From NCBI GenBank assembly GCA_964401335.1, contig CAYNYK010000005.1:15389-79388 (forward strand): DNA of 64,000 bases, in the 5' to 3' direction. Below the pieces are notes generated by a model. It was not told where the DNA came from. It did no database searches and saw only the letters and a program-made list of their open reading frames with translations. A program made the translations under genes and the position numbers. The DNA is from JAAYCU01 sp964401335 (GTDB lineage: Bacteria; Planctomycetota; Phycisphaerae; UBA1845; PWPN01). Positions 1-7,491 of the stretch are shown here, piece after piece (position 1 is the first letter of the stretch; every line of letters starts with the position of its first letter).

Positions 1-420
1 CGTCCGCAGGACCTGCCGGACGGCTTTGGGCCGGAGCAGGATACGTGGTATTTCCCGCGGGTGTGCGGTACGTTCAAGGAGCGTAAAGGCTGGCACGGCT
101 GCCAGATGCCCGAGCAGTTACTCGGCCGCATCATTCGGGCGTGCTCCAATCCAGGAGAACTGGTCCTGGATCCCTTCGCTGGCAGTGGGACGACGTTATC
201 GGTGGCCAAGAAACTGGGGCGTCAGTATCTGGGTTTTGAATTATCGAAGGAGTATGCCGAGCAGGTTCGCAATCGCCTGGCCTCGATCAAGACCGGCGAC
301 CCGCTCGACGGGACCGCCGAGCCCCTGCGTAGTGTCCCGGCCACACCGGAGCAGCCGAGGCAGCGACGGCGACAAATCACGAGTAAACCGGATTCGTTGT
401 CGCAAAGTTTGTTTGCGTGA
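1..420 (+). CDS. DNA methyltransferase, beta class (N4-cytosine or N6-adenine), 3' part only
   Basis: The frame is open from the first base of the window, so the N-terminal part lies outside it; 139 residues are visible. They contain the S-adenosylmethionine-binding motif DPFAGSGTT (visible residues 57-65), followed by ALGRQYLG-like sequence (KKLGRQYLGFELSKEYA) typical of the motif I-II region. In beta-class enzymes the catalytic motif (S/D-PPY) precedes motif I, so it should lie upstream of base 1 and cannot be checked here. The enzyme would transfer a methyl group to an exocyclic amino group of DNA. Whether it belongs to a restriction-modification system or is an orphan cannot be judged. 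The protein ends in a basic, low-conservation tail. Confidence 0.85.
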   Translation, partial: RPQDLPDGFGPEQDTWYFPRVCGTFKERKGWHGCQMPEQLLGRIIRACSNPGELVLDPFAGSGTTLSVAKKLGRQYLGFELSKEYAEQVRNRLASIKTGDPLDGTAEPLRSVPATPEQPRQRRRQITSKPDSLSQSLFA

Positions 421-429
421 GAAAGCGGA

Positions 430-543
430 TCAGCATTCAGCGGTCAGCTTGCAGTAATCGGCGTTCGGCATTGCGGGAATGTTCATGAGCTTGGGGAACA
501 CGAAGCGGAAGTTGCTCCCGGTCGCCAGCGCGGTATAGTGCAT
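430..543 (-). pseudogene. Possible small ORF or tail of a decayed gene, 37 residues
   Basis: A short minus-strand reading frame starts at an ATG at 543 and ends with TGA at 430-432. Its codons mostly end in G or C, as in real genes here, and the frame stays open a few codons upstream of the ATG before meeting a stop. No Shine-Dalgarno sequence precedes the ATG. The last codons overlap a low-complexity stretch (about 433-453) that resembles tails seen elsewhere in the window. It may be the remnant C-terminus of a lost gene facing the methyltransferase. I do not recognise the sequence. Confidence 0.22.
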
Positions 544-637
544 GGTGTTCACCAGCTTTCACGGAGTTTCGGGGCCTCCGCGCAAGCGGCCGTTACGGCC
601 TCCATATTCCCGCCCCGGCCAGTAGAAAGGTGGAACC

Positions 638-964
638 ATGCGTCTCTTATCCTACATCTTCGTTGGCGTTCTGATCGGCAGTCTTGTATGCGTCGTTGGT
701 TGCAAGAAGGAAGAGGAGAAACCGGCGTCAACCATAGGCGGTGCGTTGGAAAAGGCCACCGGCGAAATCGAGAAGGCTTCCGAGAAAGCCGTCGAGCAGG
801 CCGAGAAGAATCTCGAAGCCGTCACCCAGGCCATCAAGGACGGCAATCATGATGCCGCCGAGAAAACCCTCAAGACGCTGGAAGACATCAAGAACACCTT
901 GCCGGAGTCATTGCAGAAGAAGATTGACGACACCCGCAAGGCGTTGAACGACGCGAAGAAATAA
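638..964 (+). CDS. Small lipoprotein with a charged coiled-coil body
   Basis: The 108-residue protein begins with a lipoprotein signal peptide: basic start, hydrophobic core and a lipobox ending in VVGC with Cys22 as the lipidated residue. The rest is rich in Lys, Glu and Ala with heptad-like spacing (about residues 30-105), so it is probably a helical coiled coil anchored in a membrane. AAAGGTGG about 6 bases before the ATG is a good ribosome-binding site. No enzymatic motif is visible. Similar small Lys/Glu-rich lipoproteins are common in Planctomycetota; the function is unknown. Confidence 0.75.
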   Translation: MRLLSYIFVGVLIGSLVCVVGCKKEEEKPASTIGGALEKATGEIEKASEKAVEQAEKNLEAVTQAIKDGNHDAAEKTLKTLEDIKNTLPESLQKKIDDTRKALNDAKK

Positions 965-1040
965 GTCGTCCGACCGGGGACTCTCGGAACGTCAATACCG
1001 AGCGAAGGGGTGCTAGTTACCGTTGTCGGCAAATCGGTGT

Positions 1041-1316
1041 TCATCTGGGCAGTTCGTACAACCCCTGACCCGCATAACGAAGCTTGCCTTGTTGGACAAG
1101 GGCGTCCCACACGATCTTGGGATATTGATTGGGTGGTTGGATGGCCTGGATGCTCGACTTGCCCCCGCTGCTCATGGCTCCACGTCCGAGACTTGATTCA
1201 TCATCAAGACGGGTGAGCTTGAGCCGTTTCTTGAAAGCGTGATACGCCTTTTTTATTTGCTCGGGGGGAATGCTCGATTCCGATTGATCCCGGTTTTCAG
1301 GTTGATCCATGTTCAT
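1041..1316 (-). CDS. Small protein of unknown function, 91 residues
   Basis: I place the start at ATG 1316 because AAGGA lies 8-9 bases upstream; an in-frame TTG directly before it is too close. The N-terminus is polar, then comes a basic helical segment (about residues 20-40), a Gly/Ser-rich linker, and a C-terminal part that ends in GQGLYELP. No cysteines, membrane segments or known catalytic motif are visible. It lies 47 bases downstream of another small minus-strand gene and the two may be co-transcribed. Function not recognised. Confidence 0.6.
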   Translation of the reverse strand: MNMDQPENRDQSESSIPPEQIKKAYHAFKKRLKLTRLDDESSLGRGAMSSGGKSSIQAIQPPNQYPKIVWDALVQQGKLRYAGQGLYELPR

Positions 1317-1363
1317 CAATCGCTTTCCTTGGCGAGCAGGGTAACTTCCTCGTCGTCAAAGCA

Positions 1364-1552
1364 TCATGTTGCCTTTGTGATCTGTTCTATCTTTACGTTG
1401 CGATAGAATCCCTCCGCGATGATTTTATCGTGTTCCACCCTTGCCTCGGCCTCGGTGTCGTACTTGCCAAGCGTCACGATCTTATTGTCTGATGAACGGC
1501 CTCGGATACGCCAATGCCAGACCTTCGGTTCGCCCTTTGGTCGAATAATCAT
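1364..1552 (-). CDS. Small basic protein of unknown function, 62 residues
   Basis: GAGG sits 6-7 bases upstream of the ATG at 1552, which supports translation. The protein has a Trp-containing beta-like N-terminal half (KVWHWRIRGRSSDNKIVTLG) followed by a helical stretch (EAEARVEHDKIIAEGFY), an arrangement that resembles a single small alpha/beta domain. It could bind nucleic acid, judging by its charge, but there is no diagnostic motif. It is followed on the same strand by the 91-residue protein ending at 1041. Confidence 0.6.
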   Translation of the reverse strand: MIIRPKGEPKVWHWRIRGRSSDNKIVTLGKYDTEAEARVEHDKIIAEGFYRNVKIEQITKAT

Positions 1553-1826
1553 GAAATCCTCAATTCAAGCCCAGATACTCAGTCGCAGGTTGCCGATTTT
1601 TCCCGCAGTAAACGGTCTTCGCCCCCCTATTCTACCAGAATTGACTCAAGAAGGCACATCGGGTATTATACGGTTCGGTTGGTTCGTCGAAAGAGCCGGA
1701 TACGACCATCGTCGCACCCTTCTCGTTCGTCTTCCTGCCATACCGGGTTGAATGTCAGCCCCTTTCCACTTGGACCCGGAAAGCAAAATGCGGGTTCCCC
1801 AAGCCATTCACACAGGAGATCGACGA

Positions 1827-2138
1827 ATGGGCAAAAAATTATACGTTGGAAACCTGACCTATGACATGACCAGTTCCGCCCTTGAAACGCTGTTTACGGA
1901 GCATGGAACCGTGCAGAGCGCGGAAGTCATCATGGACCGTTCGACGGGACGAAGCAAGGGCTTCGGCTTTGTTGAAATGGGTTCGGATCAAGAGGCTCAG
2001 GCGGCCATCTCGGCACTGAACGGCCAAGACCATGGCGGGCGAGCCCTAACGGTCAATGAAGCCAAGCCTCGCGAATCCCGCGGCGGCGGTGGCGGCGGCG
2101 GTCGTGGTGGTTACGGCGGCGGTCGTAGCCGCTATTAG
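1827..2138 (+). CDS. Glycine-rich RNA-recognition-motif (RRM) protein
   Basis: The 103-residue protein is one RRM domain plus a Gly/Arg tail. The RNP2 motif KLYVGNL is at residues 4-10 and the RNP1 motif KGFGFVEM near residues 42-49; their aromatic residues stack on RNA bases in this family. The C-terminal about 20 residues are almost only Gly, Arg, Tyr and Ser, as in cyanobacterial Rbp proteins linked to cold response. AGGAG at about 1814-1818 selects ATG 1827 rather than an earlier in-frame ATG at 1752. It is a single gene ended by a strong terminator. It probably binds single-stranded RNA; the target is unknown. Confidence 0.92.
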   Translation: MGKKLYVGNLTYDMTSSALETLFTEHGTVQSAEVIMDRSTGRSKGFGFVEMGSDQEAQAAISALNGQDHGGRALTVNEAKPRESRGGGGGGGRGGYGGGRSRY

Positions 2139-2170
2139 ACCATAGTAATCCGTCAGACTATGAAACCACG

Positions 2171-2195
2171 GGGCCACGGAAGTGGCCCTTTTTTA
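2171..2195 (+). terminator. Rho-independent terminator after the RRM gene
   Basis: GGGCCAC (2171-2177) pairs perfectly with GTGGCCC (2182-2188) around a four-base loop and is followed at once by a run of six T. It lies 33 bases after the RRM stop codon. Confidence 0.9.
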
Positions 2196-2527
2196 TTGGG
2201 AGTGAACGAGGGGCGTCGCCGGAGTCGGTAGTCGAACGATTCGTGCCCCGCCTCGACCGGATTTACGAGTTACAACAAATGTCCAAGTCCTCACGGGTAG
2301 CATGAGACGCTGCCGCCCATGGACGGCCTGGCAAACGAATTACTGGATCATGTAAGGGCATGCCATCGGGGGGGCTACCTATTTCGATGACCATTTGATT
2401 TTCCAGCTTGGGTTTCTCGGTACCAAGAGTGCATTTCCCACGTCAACCAACTTTTTGAGGTATCTGTACCCATTTTTCCGTCGCCTATATGATGGGAGAT
2501 GAGGAAAGGATATTGGGAGGCGTTGGG
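2196..2527. other. Intergenic stretch before dinG
   Basis: No convincing reading frame, RNA gene or repeat was found in these 332 bases. The last part is AT-richer and must hold the dinG promoter. The bases 2515-2520 (GGGAGG) are the ribosome-binding site of dinG. Confidence 0.5.
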
Positions 2528-4495
2528 ATGAAGGTTGTGGATATTTTCGCGAATGGCGGGTTGATTGCCCGTCGGCTGGAGCGTTACGAAGCGCGGCCTC
2601 AACAGTTGGAGATGGCCGCCGCCGTCGAACAGGCGTTCGGCCAATCGCGGCACCTGCTGGTCGAGGCGGGCACGGGGGTGGGCAAGAGCTTTGCCTACCT
2701 CGTACCGGCTATTCAACGGGCTGTCCACGCCAAAGAGCGCGTGCTTATCAGTACGCATACCATCGCATTGCAGGAGCAATTGATCGATCGGGACATTCCT
2801 TTCCTGGCGGCGGTATGGCCGGACGAATTTTCGGCCGTCCTTATCAAGGGCCGACACAATTACCTTTGCATCCGCCGTCTGCGCCAGGTAAGTGAACGGC
2901 AAAAGACGCTCTTTGCCGAGCAGGAGCAGTACGATGATCTGTGGCGGATCGAGGACTGGGCGTACAAAACCACCGAGGGGTCGCTGAGCGAGCTTTCGCC
3001 GGCGCCGGACCCGGCGGTATGGGAAACAGTCCGCAGCGAGCATGGCAACTGCCTGGGGCGCAAATGCGCGTCCTATGAAAAATGCTTTTATCAGCGGGCC
3101 CACCGGCGGGCCCAGAACGCGCAGATCCTGGTGGTCAATCATGCCCTGTTGTTGTCGGACCTGGCCTTGCGACGGGAGGGAAGCGCCCTGCTGCCGGATT
3201 ATGAGCTGGTGGTGATCGACGAGGCCCACAGTTTCGAGAACGTGGCGGCGGAGCATTTTGGCCGACGGGTTTCCGAAGGGCAGGTGCGATATCTGCTGAA
3301 CGGCTTGTATAACGACCGCACCGGCCGGGGTTTACTGATCGGTTATGAGGACCTCAAGGCAATCAAGGCGGTCGGTGCGGCCCGCAACATCTCCAAGAAC
3401 TTCTGGAAACGGCTGCTCGAATGGCATCGGCAGCACGGGCGGCCGAACGGACGGATTACCGAGCGGGTACCCGTGCCGAATCCGTTAAGCGAAGCCCTGA
3501 GCACGTTGAAGGCAACCTTGCGGGCGATGCGGAAGAAGCTTAAGACGGAGGAGGAAGTATACGAGGTTACCAGTTATGCGGAACGGGCGGGCGCGCTGGG
3601 CGACGAGCTACGCAAGTTGTTGGAGCAGGAGCGGGCCGACGCGGTACACTGGCTGGAGGTTGATAACGGTCCACGCGGGCAGATTGCTTTGTGCGAAGCG
3701 CCGATTACGGTAGGTGATGAATTACGGACCGCACTATTCGACGAAGTGCGCAGCGTGGTGTTGACCAGCGCGACGTTATCGGTAGGGGGGAGAGACGGGT
3801 TTGCTTACATCCGGGCGCGATTGGGGCTGGAGGAGGCGGATGAACTGCAGTTAGGCTCGCCATTTGACTATGCCCGGCAGGCGGAATTGCACATCGAGGC
3901 CGGTATGCCGGATCCCAGCGACAGCGGGGCGTTTGTGGCGGCGGCGACGGAAGCGATTGAACGGCATGTCATGGAAACCGCCGGGCGGGCGTTCGTGCTG
4001 TTTACCAGTTACGAGATGATGCGGCAGGTGGCCGAGCGGCTGCGCGAACGACTGGAGCAGGCGGACTTGGGTTTGATGGTCCAAGGCGAGGGCGTGCCGC
4101 GGACACTGATGCTTGAGCGATTCCGCGGGACGGCGACGCTGGGGGAGAACCGATATCGCGGCTGGGTACTGTTCGGTACGGACAGTTTCTGGCAGGGAGT
4201 GGATGTTCCCGGAGAAGCGCTCAGCAACGTGATCATCGTCAAGTTGCCCTTCGCGGTGCCGGATCGTCCGTTGATCGAGGCCCGGGTGGAGCATATCCGC
4301 TCGGCGGGCGGCAATCCGTTCATGGATTACCAGGTACCCGAGGCAATCCTGAAATTCAAGCAGGGTTTCGGGCGCTTGATCCGGACGGCCACCGACCGGG
4401 GGCGCGTAGTCGTGCTCGACCCGCGGATCAAGACCAAACGCTACGGGAGGATGTTTCTCGACGCGGTTCCCCGCTGCCGGGTAGTGACCCATTGA
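2528..4495 (+). CDS. dinG: DinG/XPD-family ATP-dependent DNA helicase
   Basis: The 655-residue protein is a superfamily 2 helicase of the DinG/XPD type that unwinds DNA 5' to 3', often at R-loops and forks. Walker A is EAGTGVGKS with Lys53, the DEAH box is VVIDEAH near residue 230, and motif VI is QGFGRLIRT near the C-terminus. Four cysteines (114, 175, 180, 186) have the 5- and 6-residue spacing of the iron-sulfur cluster ligands in E. coli DinG, so the redox-sensitive cluster is probably present. GGGAGG seven bases before ATG 2528 favours this start over one at 2489. There is no exonuclease domain at the N-terminus. It converges with the pseudopilin gene. Confidence 0.93.
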   Translation: MKVVDIFANGGLIARRLERYEARPQQLEMAAAVEQAFGQSRHLLVEAGTGVGKSFAYLVPAIQRAVHAKERVLISTHTIALQEQLIDRDIPFLAAVWPDEFSAVLIKGRHNYLCIRRLRQVSERQKTLFAEQEQYDDLWRIEDWAYKTTEGSLSELSPAPDPAVWETVRSEHGNCLGRKCASYEKCFYQRAHRRAQNAQILVVNHALLLSDLALRREGSALLPDYELVVIDEAHSFENVAAEHFGRRVSEGQVRYLLNGLYNDRTGRGLLIGYEDLKAIKAVGAARNISKNFWKRLLEWHRQHGRPNGRITERVPVPNPLSEALSTLKATLRAMRKKLKTEEEVYEVTSYAERAGALGDELRKLLEQERADAVHWLEVDNGPRGQIALCEAPITVGDELRTALFDEVRSVVLTSATLSVGGRDGFAYIRARLGLEEADELQLGSPFDYARQAELHIEAGMPDPSDSGAFVAAATEAIERHVMETAGRAFVLFTSYEMMRQVAERLRERLEQADLGLMVQGEGVPRTLMLERFRGTATLGENRYRGWVLFGTDSFWQGVDVPGEALSNVIIVKLPFAVPDRPLIEARVEHIRSAGGNPFMDYQVPEAILKFKQGFGRLIRTATDRGRVVVLDPRIKTKRYGRMFLDAVPRCRVVTH

Positions 4496-4574
4496 TGAAA
4501 ATGCACCACATAGAGAAAGACGTGAATCAATGGAGTCTATCGTGGACGCGGGTTTCCCTGCGAGTATGGCGGGA

Positions 4575-5339
4575 TCAGGGACTAGTGTAAATCAACCCCT
4601 TACGGCTGCGACTGTGGGTTATCAGGCCGGTATCTCCCGAATGCAACAGCCAGTATTTGCGACGCAGAGGGAAATACGCCAATTCAATCTGATCGTTGCT
4701 ATTCGGTATCCGGTCGAACTTGGGCGACTTCGGATCGGGGCCGACGCTCCAGACCGCGTAGGCAACCGGGCTTTTCTCCCGATCATTGTAGAAATCCTGA
4801 TAATCCGCGCGCGGGGCCTTGTGGCAGTTGGGATAATCGTCGGGCACGAAAAGATAGGAACCTTTCTTCGAGTAACTGCTCCCTTCGTTAAGAAAGAGAC
4901 CACCGGGCGCACGATATTTATACGTCGAGTCCGGATCAAAAACATCCGGCATGTCCGCCTGGGGAGCAATTCCCTGCTTTTTTGGAAGCCAGCGATTCTT
5001 AACCAGTTCGACAGGCAACTGATGGCAAACCCAGGTGTTGCAACTTTCGCGCGTGGGGGGGAACTCATCCTTGTTTATCAAGGCATAACCGTCCAGGGCG
5101 ATGGTGATCTGGCGGAGGTCGTGATGAGCTTTAACCACCCGGGCCTGCATCCGGGCTCTATGCAACGAAGGGAGTAGCAGGGATAGAAGCAAAGCGACGA
5201 TGGCCACCACCACCAGCACCTCGATCATGGTGAAGCCGGCCAAGAACTTGGAGGCGCATCCATTATGGCACGACGGCCGACAGGAATGTCGACCGTCGCG
5301 CCGCAGGAATCCACCTTCGATTGAGCCGCGCATTTTCAT
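4575..5339 (-). CDS. Type II secretion / type IV pilus pseudopilin-like protein
   Basis: The protein has the prepilin signature GFTMIEVLVVVAIVALLLSL: cleavage by prepilin peptidase is expected between Gly and Phe, with Glu5 of the mature protein conserved, followed by the membrane-spanning helix. The mature C-terminal domain (about 200 residues) has the long linker and Gly/Tyr-rich motifs of planctomycete pseudopilins of the DUF1559-like group. The leader before the cleavage site is unusually long (about 35 residues) because a hairpin repeat encodes part of it (RRDGRHSCRPSC). The start lies 5 bases after the stop codon of the dockerin gene, with no ribosome-binding site of its own, so translation is probably coupled. 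A shorter, non-canonical start cannot be excluded. Confidence 0.85.
   Translation of the reverse strand: MKMRGSIEGGFLRRDGRHSCRPSCHNGCASKFLAGFTMIEVLVVVAIVALLLSLLLPSLHRARMQARVVKAHHDLRQITIALDGYALINKDEFPPTRESCNTWVCHQLPVELVKNRWLPKKQGIAPQADMPDVFDPDSTYKYRAPGGLFLNEGSSYSKKGSYLFVPDDYPNCHKAPRADYQDFYNDREKSPVAYAVWSVGPDPKSPKFDRIPNSNDQIELAYFPLRRKYWLLHSGDTGLITHSRSRKGLIYTSP
5267..5302. repeat. REP-like hairpin repeat inside the pseudopilin leader
   Basis: CGACGGCCGACA (5271-5282), a GGAA loop and TGTCGACCGTCG (5287-5298) form a 12-bp stem with only one central mismatch, extended by three more pairs outward. On the minus strand it is translated as part of the pilin leader. The encoded string DGRHSCRPS recurs, from my memory, in unrelated planctomycete and verrucomicrobial proteins, which is what a mobile palindrome would produce. 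Confidence 0.75.
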
Positions 5340-5344
5340 GGTAC

Positions 5345-6748
5345 TTAATGAAACAAGTATGCCTTTGTTGTGGATAAGTCCAGAGTATTGATAATGCCAT
5401 CAACAAAGACGTCACAGTTGAAATTTGTCGATGTCAACGGTTGAAATAGCTGAGATTTAACGACGGACAAGTCAAGAGTATTGACATGATCGTCAGCGTT
5501 AACGTTACCGGTATGAACCTGGATCGTCAGGTCATCGTCGCCGCTTAGCGGGTTATCGACCAGGTCGGTAATTCCGTTGAGCGTAATAGTCAACAACGAA
5601 GGAGAGGGTACCCCTGAAATAGCGAGGCGCATCTCCGCCCCGTCGACTTCGGCCGCGAGCAGCGTGCCGCTCGACAAGCTTATTTCCGATCCATCGAGAT
5701 GGCCGTCGGCGGGCTGCACGGCTTTACTGAACGTGAGGACGACCTCGGTTGGTCCACCCACGCGACACTCGATCGCCGGTGTACCGCTTAAGGGCAAATC
5801 CAGATCAAATACGCCCGCCGACCCGTGAGTTTTACGGGATACCGCGCTGAGCAGCATCAGCTCGGAATTATACTCCACGATATCCGCCATCCGCAGCACC
5901 CATAGCCGATAACCACTCGTGTAGTCCGAAGATTCCTGATCGAAGATGCCCAGGACATCAAAGCTGCCGGCCGGCGGTGCATAGTCATTGAAATCACCCA
6001 TAACAGACAAGAGCATGGAGAGGTTGGCCGTCCCGTCGCTGATGGTCAAGGTCTGGCCGGCACCCCAGGTACCGCCGACAATCTGCGCTTTGTTGATGCG
6101 AACCCAAGTAGCTTGGTAATACTCCGCGCCGGTCAATCGCGTCGAGTCAAATACGACAGCTTGGGCCAAGCTGGGAATCACCGCCGGCGCGGGACGCCCC
6201 ACGCCGGCCTCAAGAAGAATCACATCGAAGTTGTTGGCCGGATCATTGCTATGCGCCTCGTTGATATTGGTTTTGCCTTTATTGAAGAGACCCGGCACGC
6301 GGGCCCGGACCTCGACCAAATCGCCTTTGCGGAAATGATGCCCCGTCGCTGGATCATAATTCACCCGGAGCATCTCGGCTTCCCATTGTTCGTCGGTATA
6401 GCGTAGGGGTAGCGGAGCGATGGGGGGGGCCTGTCCCATCCAACAGGCGGTCCCGCCCCAATCGCCCGATTCAACGGCCTGGATATAAATCTGCCACTGT
6501 CCTTTTACGACACCGGGGGCCCCCGCCGACATGTTGAGCATATCTTCCGGATTATTCAGGATGATACCTTTCATACGGATAGGCGGAGAGGGTAAAAATG
6601 TGCCGAATCCGGTGGCATCGACAGCCTGATAGGCGGAGTGGGCGGTATAGGGCAGGGTTTCCCAGTCGGGATCGTCGGCAAAAGCTAAAGAACCCGACAA
6701 AATAACCCCCCAAACCACGACCGTAATTAACCAAGGATTTCGCTGCAT
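5345..6748 (-). CDS. Secreted protein with OB-like domain and C-terminal type I dockerin
   Basis: The 467-residue protein has a Sec signal peptide (residues 1-24, ending SLAFA). The middle (about 170-290) contains a beta-rich region with TLTISDGTANLSM that resembles an extracellular OB-fold. The C-terminus holds two dockerin-type calcium-binding repeats: NVNADDHVNTLDLSVVKSQL and DVFVDGIINTLDLSTTKAYL, each with Asp/Asn ligands and the following helix. Dockerins bind cohesins; Planctomycetota carry many without classical cellulosomes. The gene is followed at 5 bases by the pseudopilin gene, so the two form an operon, and is preceded by a perfect 12-bp dyad at 6791-6819. Confidence 0.88.
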   Translation of the reverse strand: MQRNPWLITVVVWGVILSGSLAFADDPDWETLPYTAHSAYQAVDATGFGTFLPSPPIRMKGIILNNPEDMLNMSAGAPGVVKGQWQIYIQAVESGDWGGTACWMGQAPPIAPLPLRYTDEQWEAEMLRVNYDPATGHHFRKGDLVEVRARVPGLFNKGKTNINEAHSNDPANNFDVILLEAGVGRPAPAVIPSLAQAVVFDSTRLTGAEYYQATWVRINKAQIVGGTWGAGQTLTISDGTANLSMLLSVMGDFNDYAPPAGSFDVLGIFDQESSDYTSGYRLWVLRMADIVEYNSELMLLSAVSRKTHGSAGVFDLDLPLSGTPAIECRVGGPTEVVLTFSKAVQPADGHLDGSEISLSSGTLLAAEVDGAEMRLAISGVPSPSLLTITLNGITDLVDNPLSGDDDLTIQVHTGNVNADDHVNTLDLSVVKSQLFQPLTSTNFNCDVFVDGIINTLDLSTTKAYLFH

Positions 6749-6790
6749 GATTCATTCTCCCCAAAAAAACCAAAAACCTCATTCGATGAC

Positions 6791-6819
6791 ATTATTACGA
6801 TTTTGATAATCGTAATAAT
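6791..6819. promoter_or_regulatory. Perfect 12-bp inverted repeat, candidate operator of a metal sensor
   Basis: ATTATTACGATT (6791-6802) and AATCGTAATAAT (6808-6819) are exact inverted copies around 5 bases. There is no T run on either side, so it is not a terminator. It lies 43 bases upstream of the dockerin gene start and downstream of nikR. The outer parts read ATTATTA-N15-TAATAAT, which resembles the AT-rich, 15-base-spaced half-sites reported for epsilonproteobacterial NikR; that NikR binds here is inference. Confidence 0.6.
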
Positions 6820-6897
6820 TTCATAGCATAACTAGTTTTCGGGGAGGTTCAAGAGGAAAAGGGGATAAAAACAAAAAATTTTTAGATTGGCGAGGGT

Positions 6898-7314
6898 CTA
6901 TGTTAGGTCGGTCCCGGTGCTGGCCATGGCTAATTCGGCGTGCAGGACGCCTTTTTGCTGCCGCAAGCGGTCGGCCAGGTGCTCGATTTCCCGGGCCTTG
7001 GCCTTGAGCAGGACGACCTCCGCGCAAAGGTGCTTATCCAGATGCACATGGGTGGTGGCCAGCACGGCGCCATGATGATGGTGCTGGAGGTCGATCAGTT
7101 TCTCGCTGAGATTGCGGGCGTGGTGGTCGTAGACCAGGGTGACGGTGCCGACGACGGTTTCGTTGGCCTCCCACTGGCGTTTGACCAGGTGAGCGCGGAT
7201 CAGGTCGCGGACGAATTCGGAGCGGTTTGTATAACCGCTAGCCTGGACCATTTTTTCGAGACGATCGTAAAGCGGTTTCTCGATGGACAAACTGAGGCGA
7301 ACGAGTTGCGGCAT
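6898..7314 (-). CDS. nikR: Nickel-responsive transcriptional regulator NikR
   Basis: The 138-residue protein has an N-terminal ribbon-helix-helix domain (VRLSLSIEKPLYDRLE, then TNRSEFVRDLIR) and a C-terminal ACT-like metal domain. The nickel ligands of E. coli NikR (His76, His87, His89, Cys95) are all present in the same spacing: the first His of HHHH is eleven residues before HVH, and Cys follows HVH by six. It represses nickel uptake or nickel-enzyme genes when Ni(II) binds. ATG 7314 is preceded by GAGG at a good distance; an upstream in-frame ATG at 7365 lacks one. No nickel transporter lies within the window. Confidence 0.95.
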   Translation of the reverse strand: MPQLVRLSLSIEKPLYDRLEKMVQASGYTNRSEFVRDLIRAHLVKRQWEANETVVGTVTLVYDHHARNLSEKLIDLQHHHHGAVLATTHVHLDKHLCAEVVLLKAKAREIEHLADRLRQQKGVLHAELAMASTGTDLT

Positions 7315-7338
7315 GGGTGAAGTCCTCAAAAAAGTCAG

Positions 7339-7367
7339 CATCAAACGGGTACGTGGCAACATCAAAC
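7339..7367 (-). promoter_or_regulatory. Direct repeat in the nikR upstream region
   Basis: CATCAAAC occurs at 7339-7346 and 7360-7367, 21 bases apart, that is two helical turns on the same face of DNA. It lies 25-53 bases upstream of the nikR start codon, so it could be a regulator site. The evidence is the repeat alone. Confidence 0.3.
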
Positions 7368-7479
7368 TATAGGGTATGTATGATAAGGCAAAAGATGTGG
7401 TTACCCAAGGGCTGAAAGGTCAGAGCTCTGCTTCGAGCATCACACGATCATGTCCTGTAGTCCGAAGGGCGGATTTGTT

Positions 7480-7485
7480 TATAAT
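7480..7485 (+). promoter_or_regulatory. TATAAT box six bases before an ATG (candidate leaderless promoter)
   Basis: A consensus -10 box ends six bases before ATG 7492, which places the expected transcription start at the A of the start codon. There is no Shine-Dalgarno sequence. The -35 region is weak. Confidence 0.55.
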
Positions 7486-7491
7486 GCCGGC

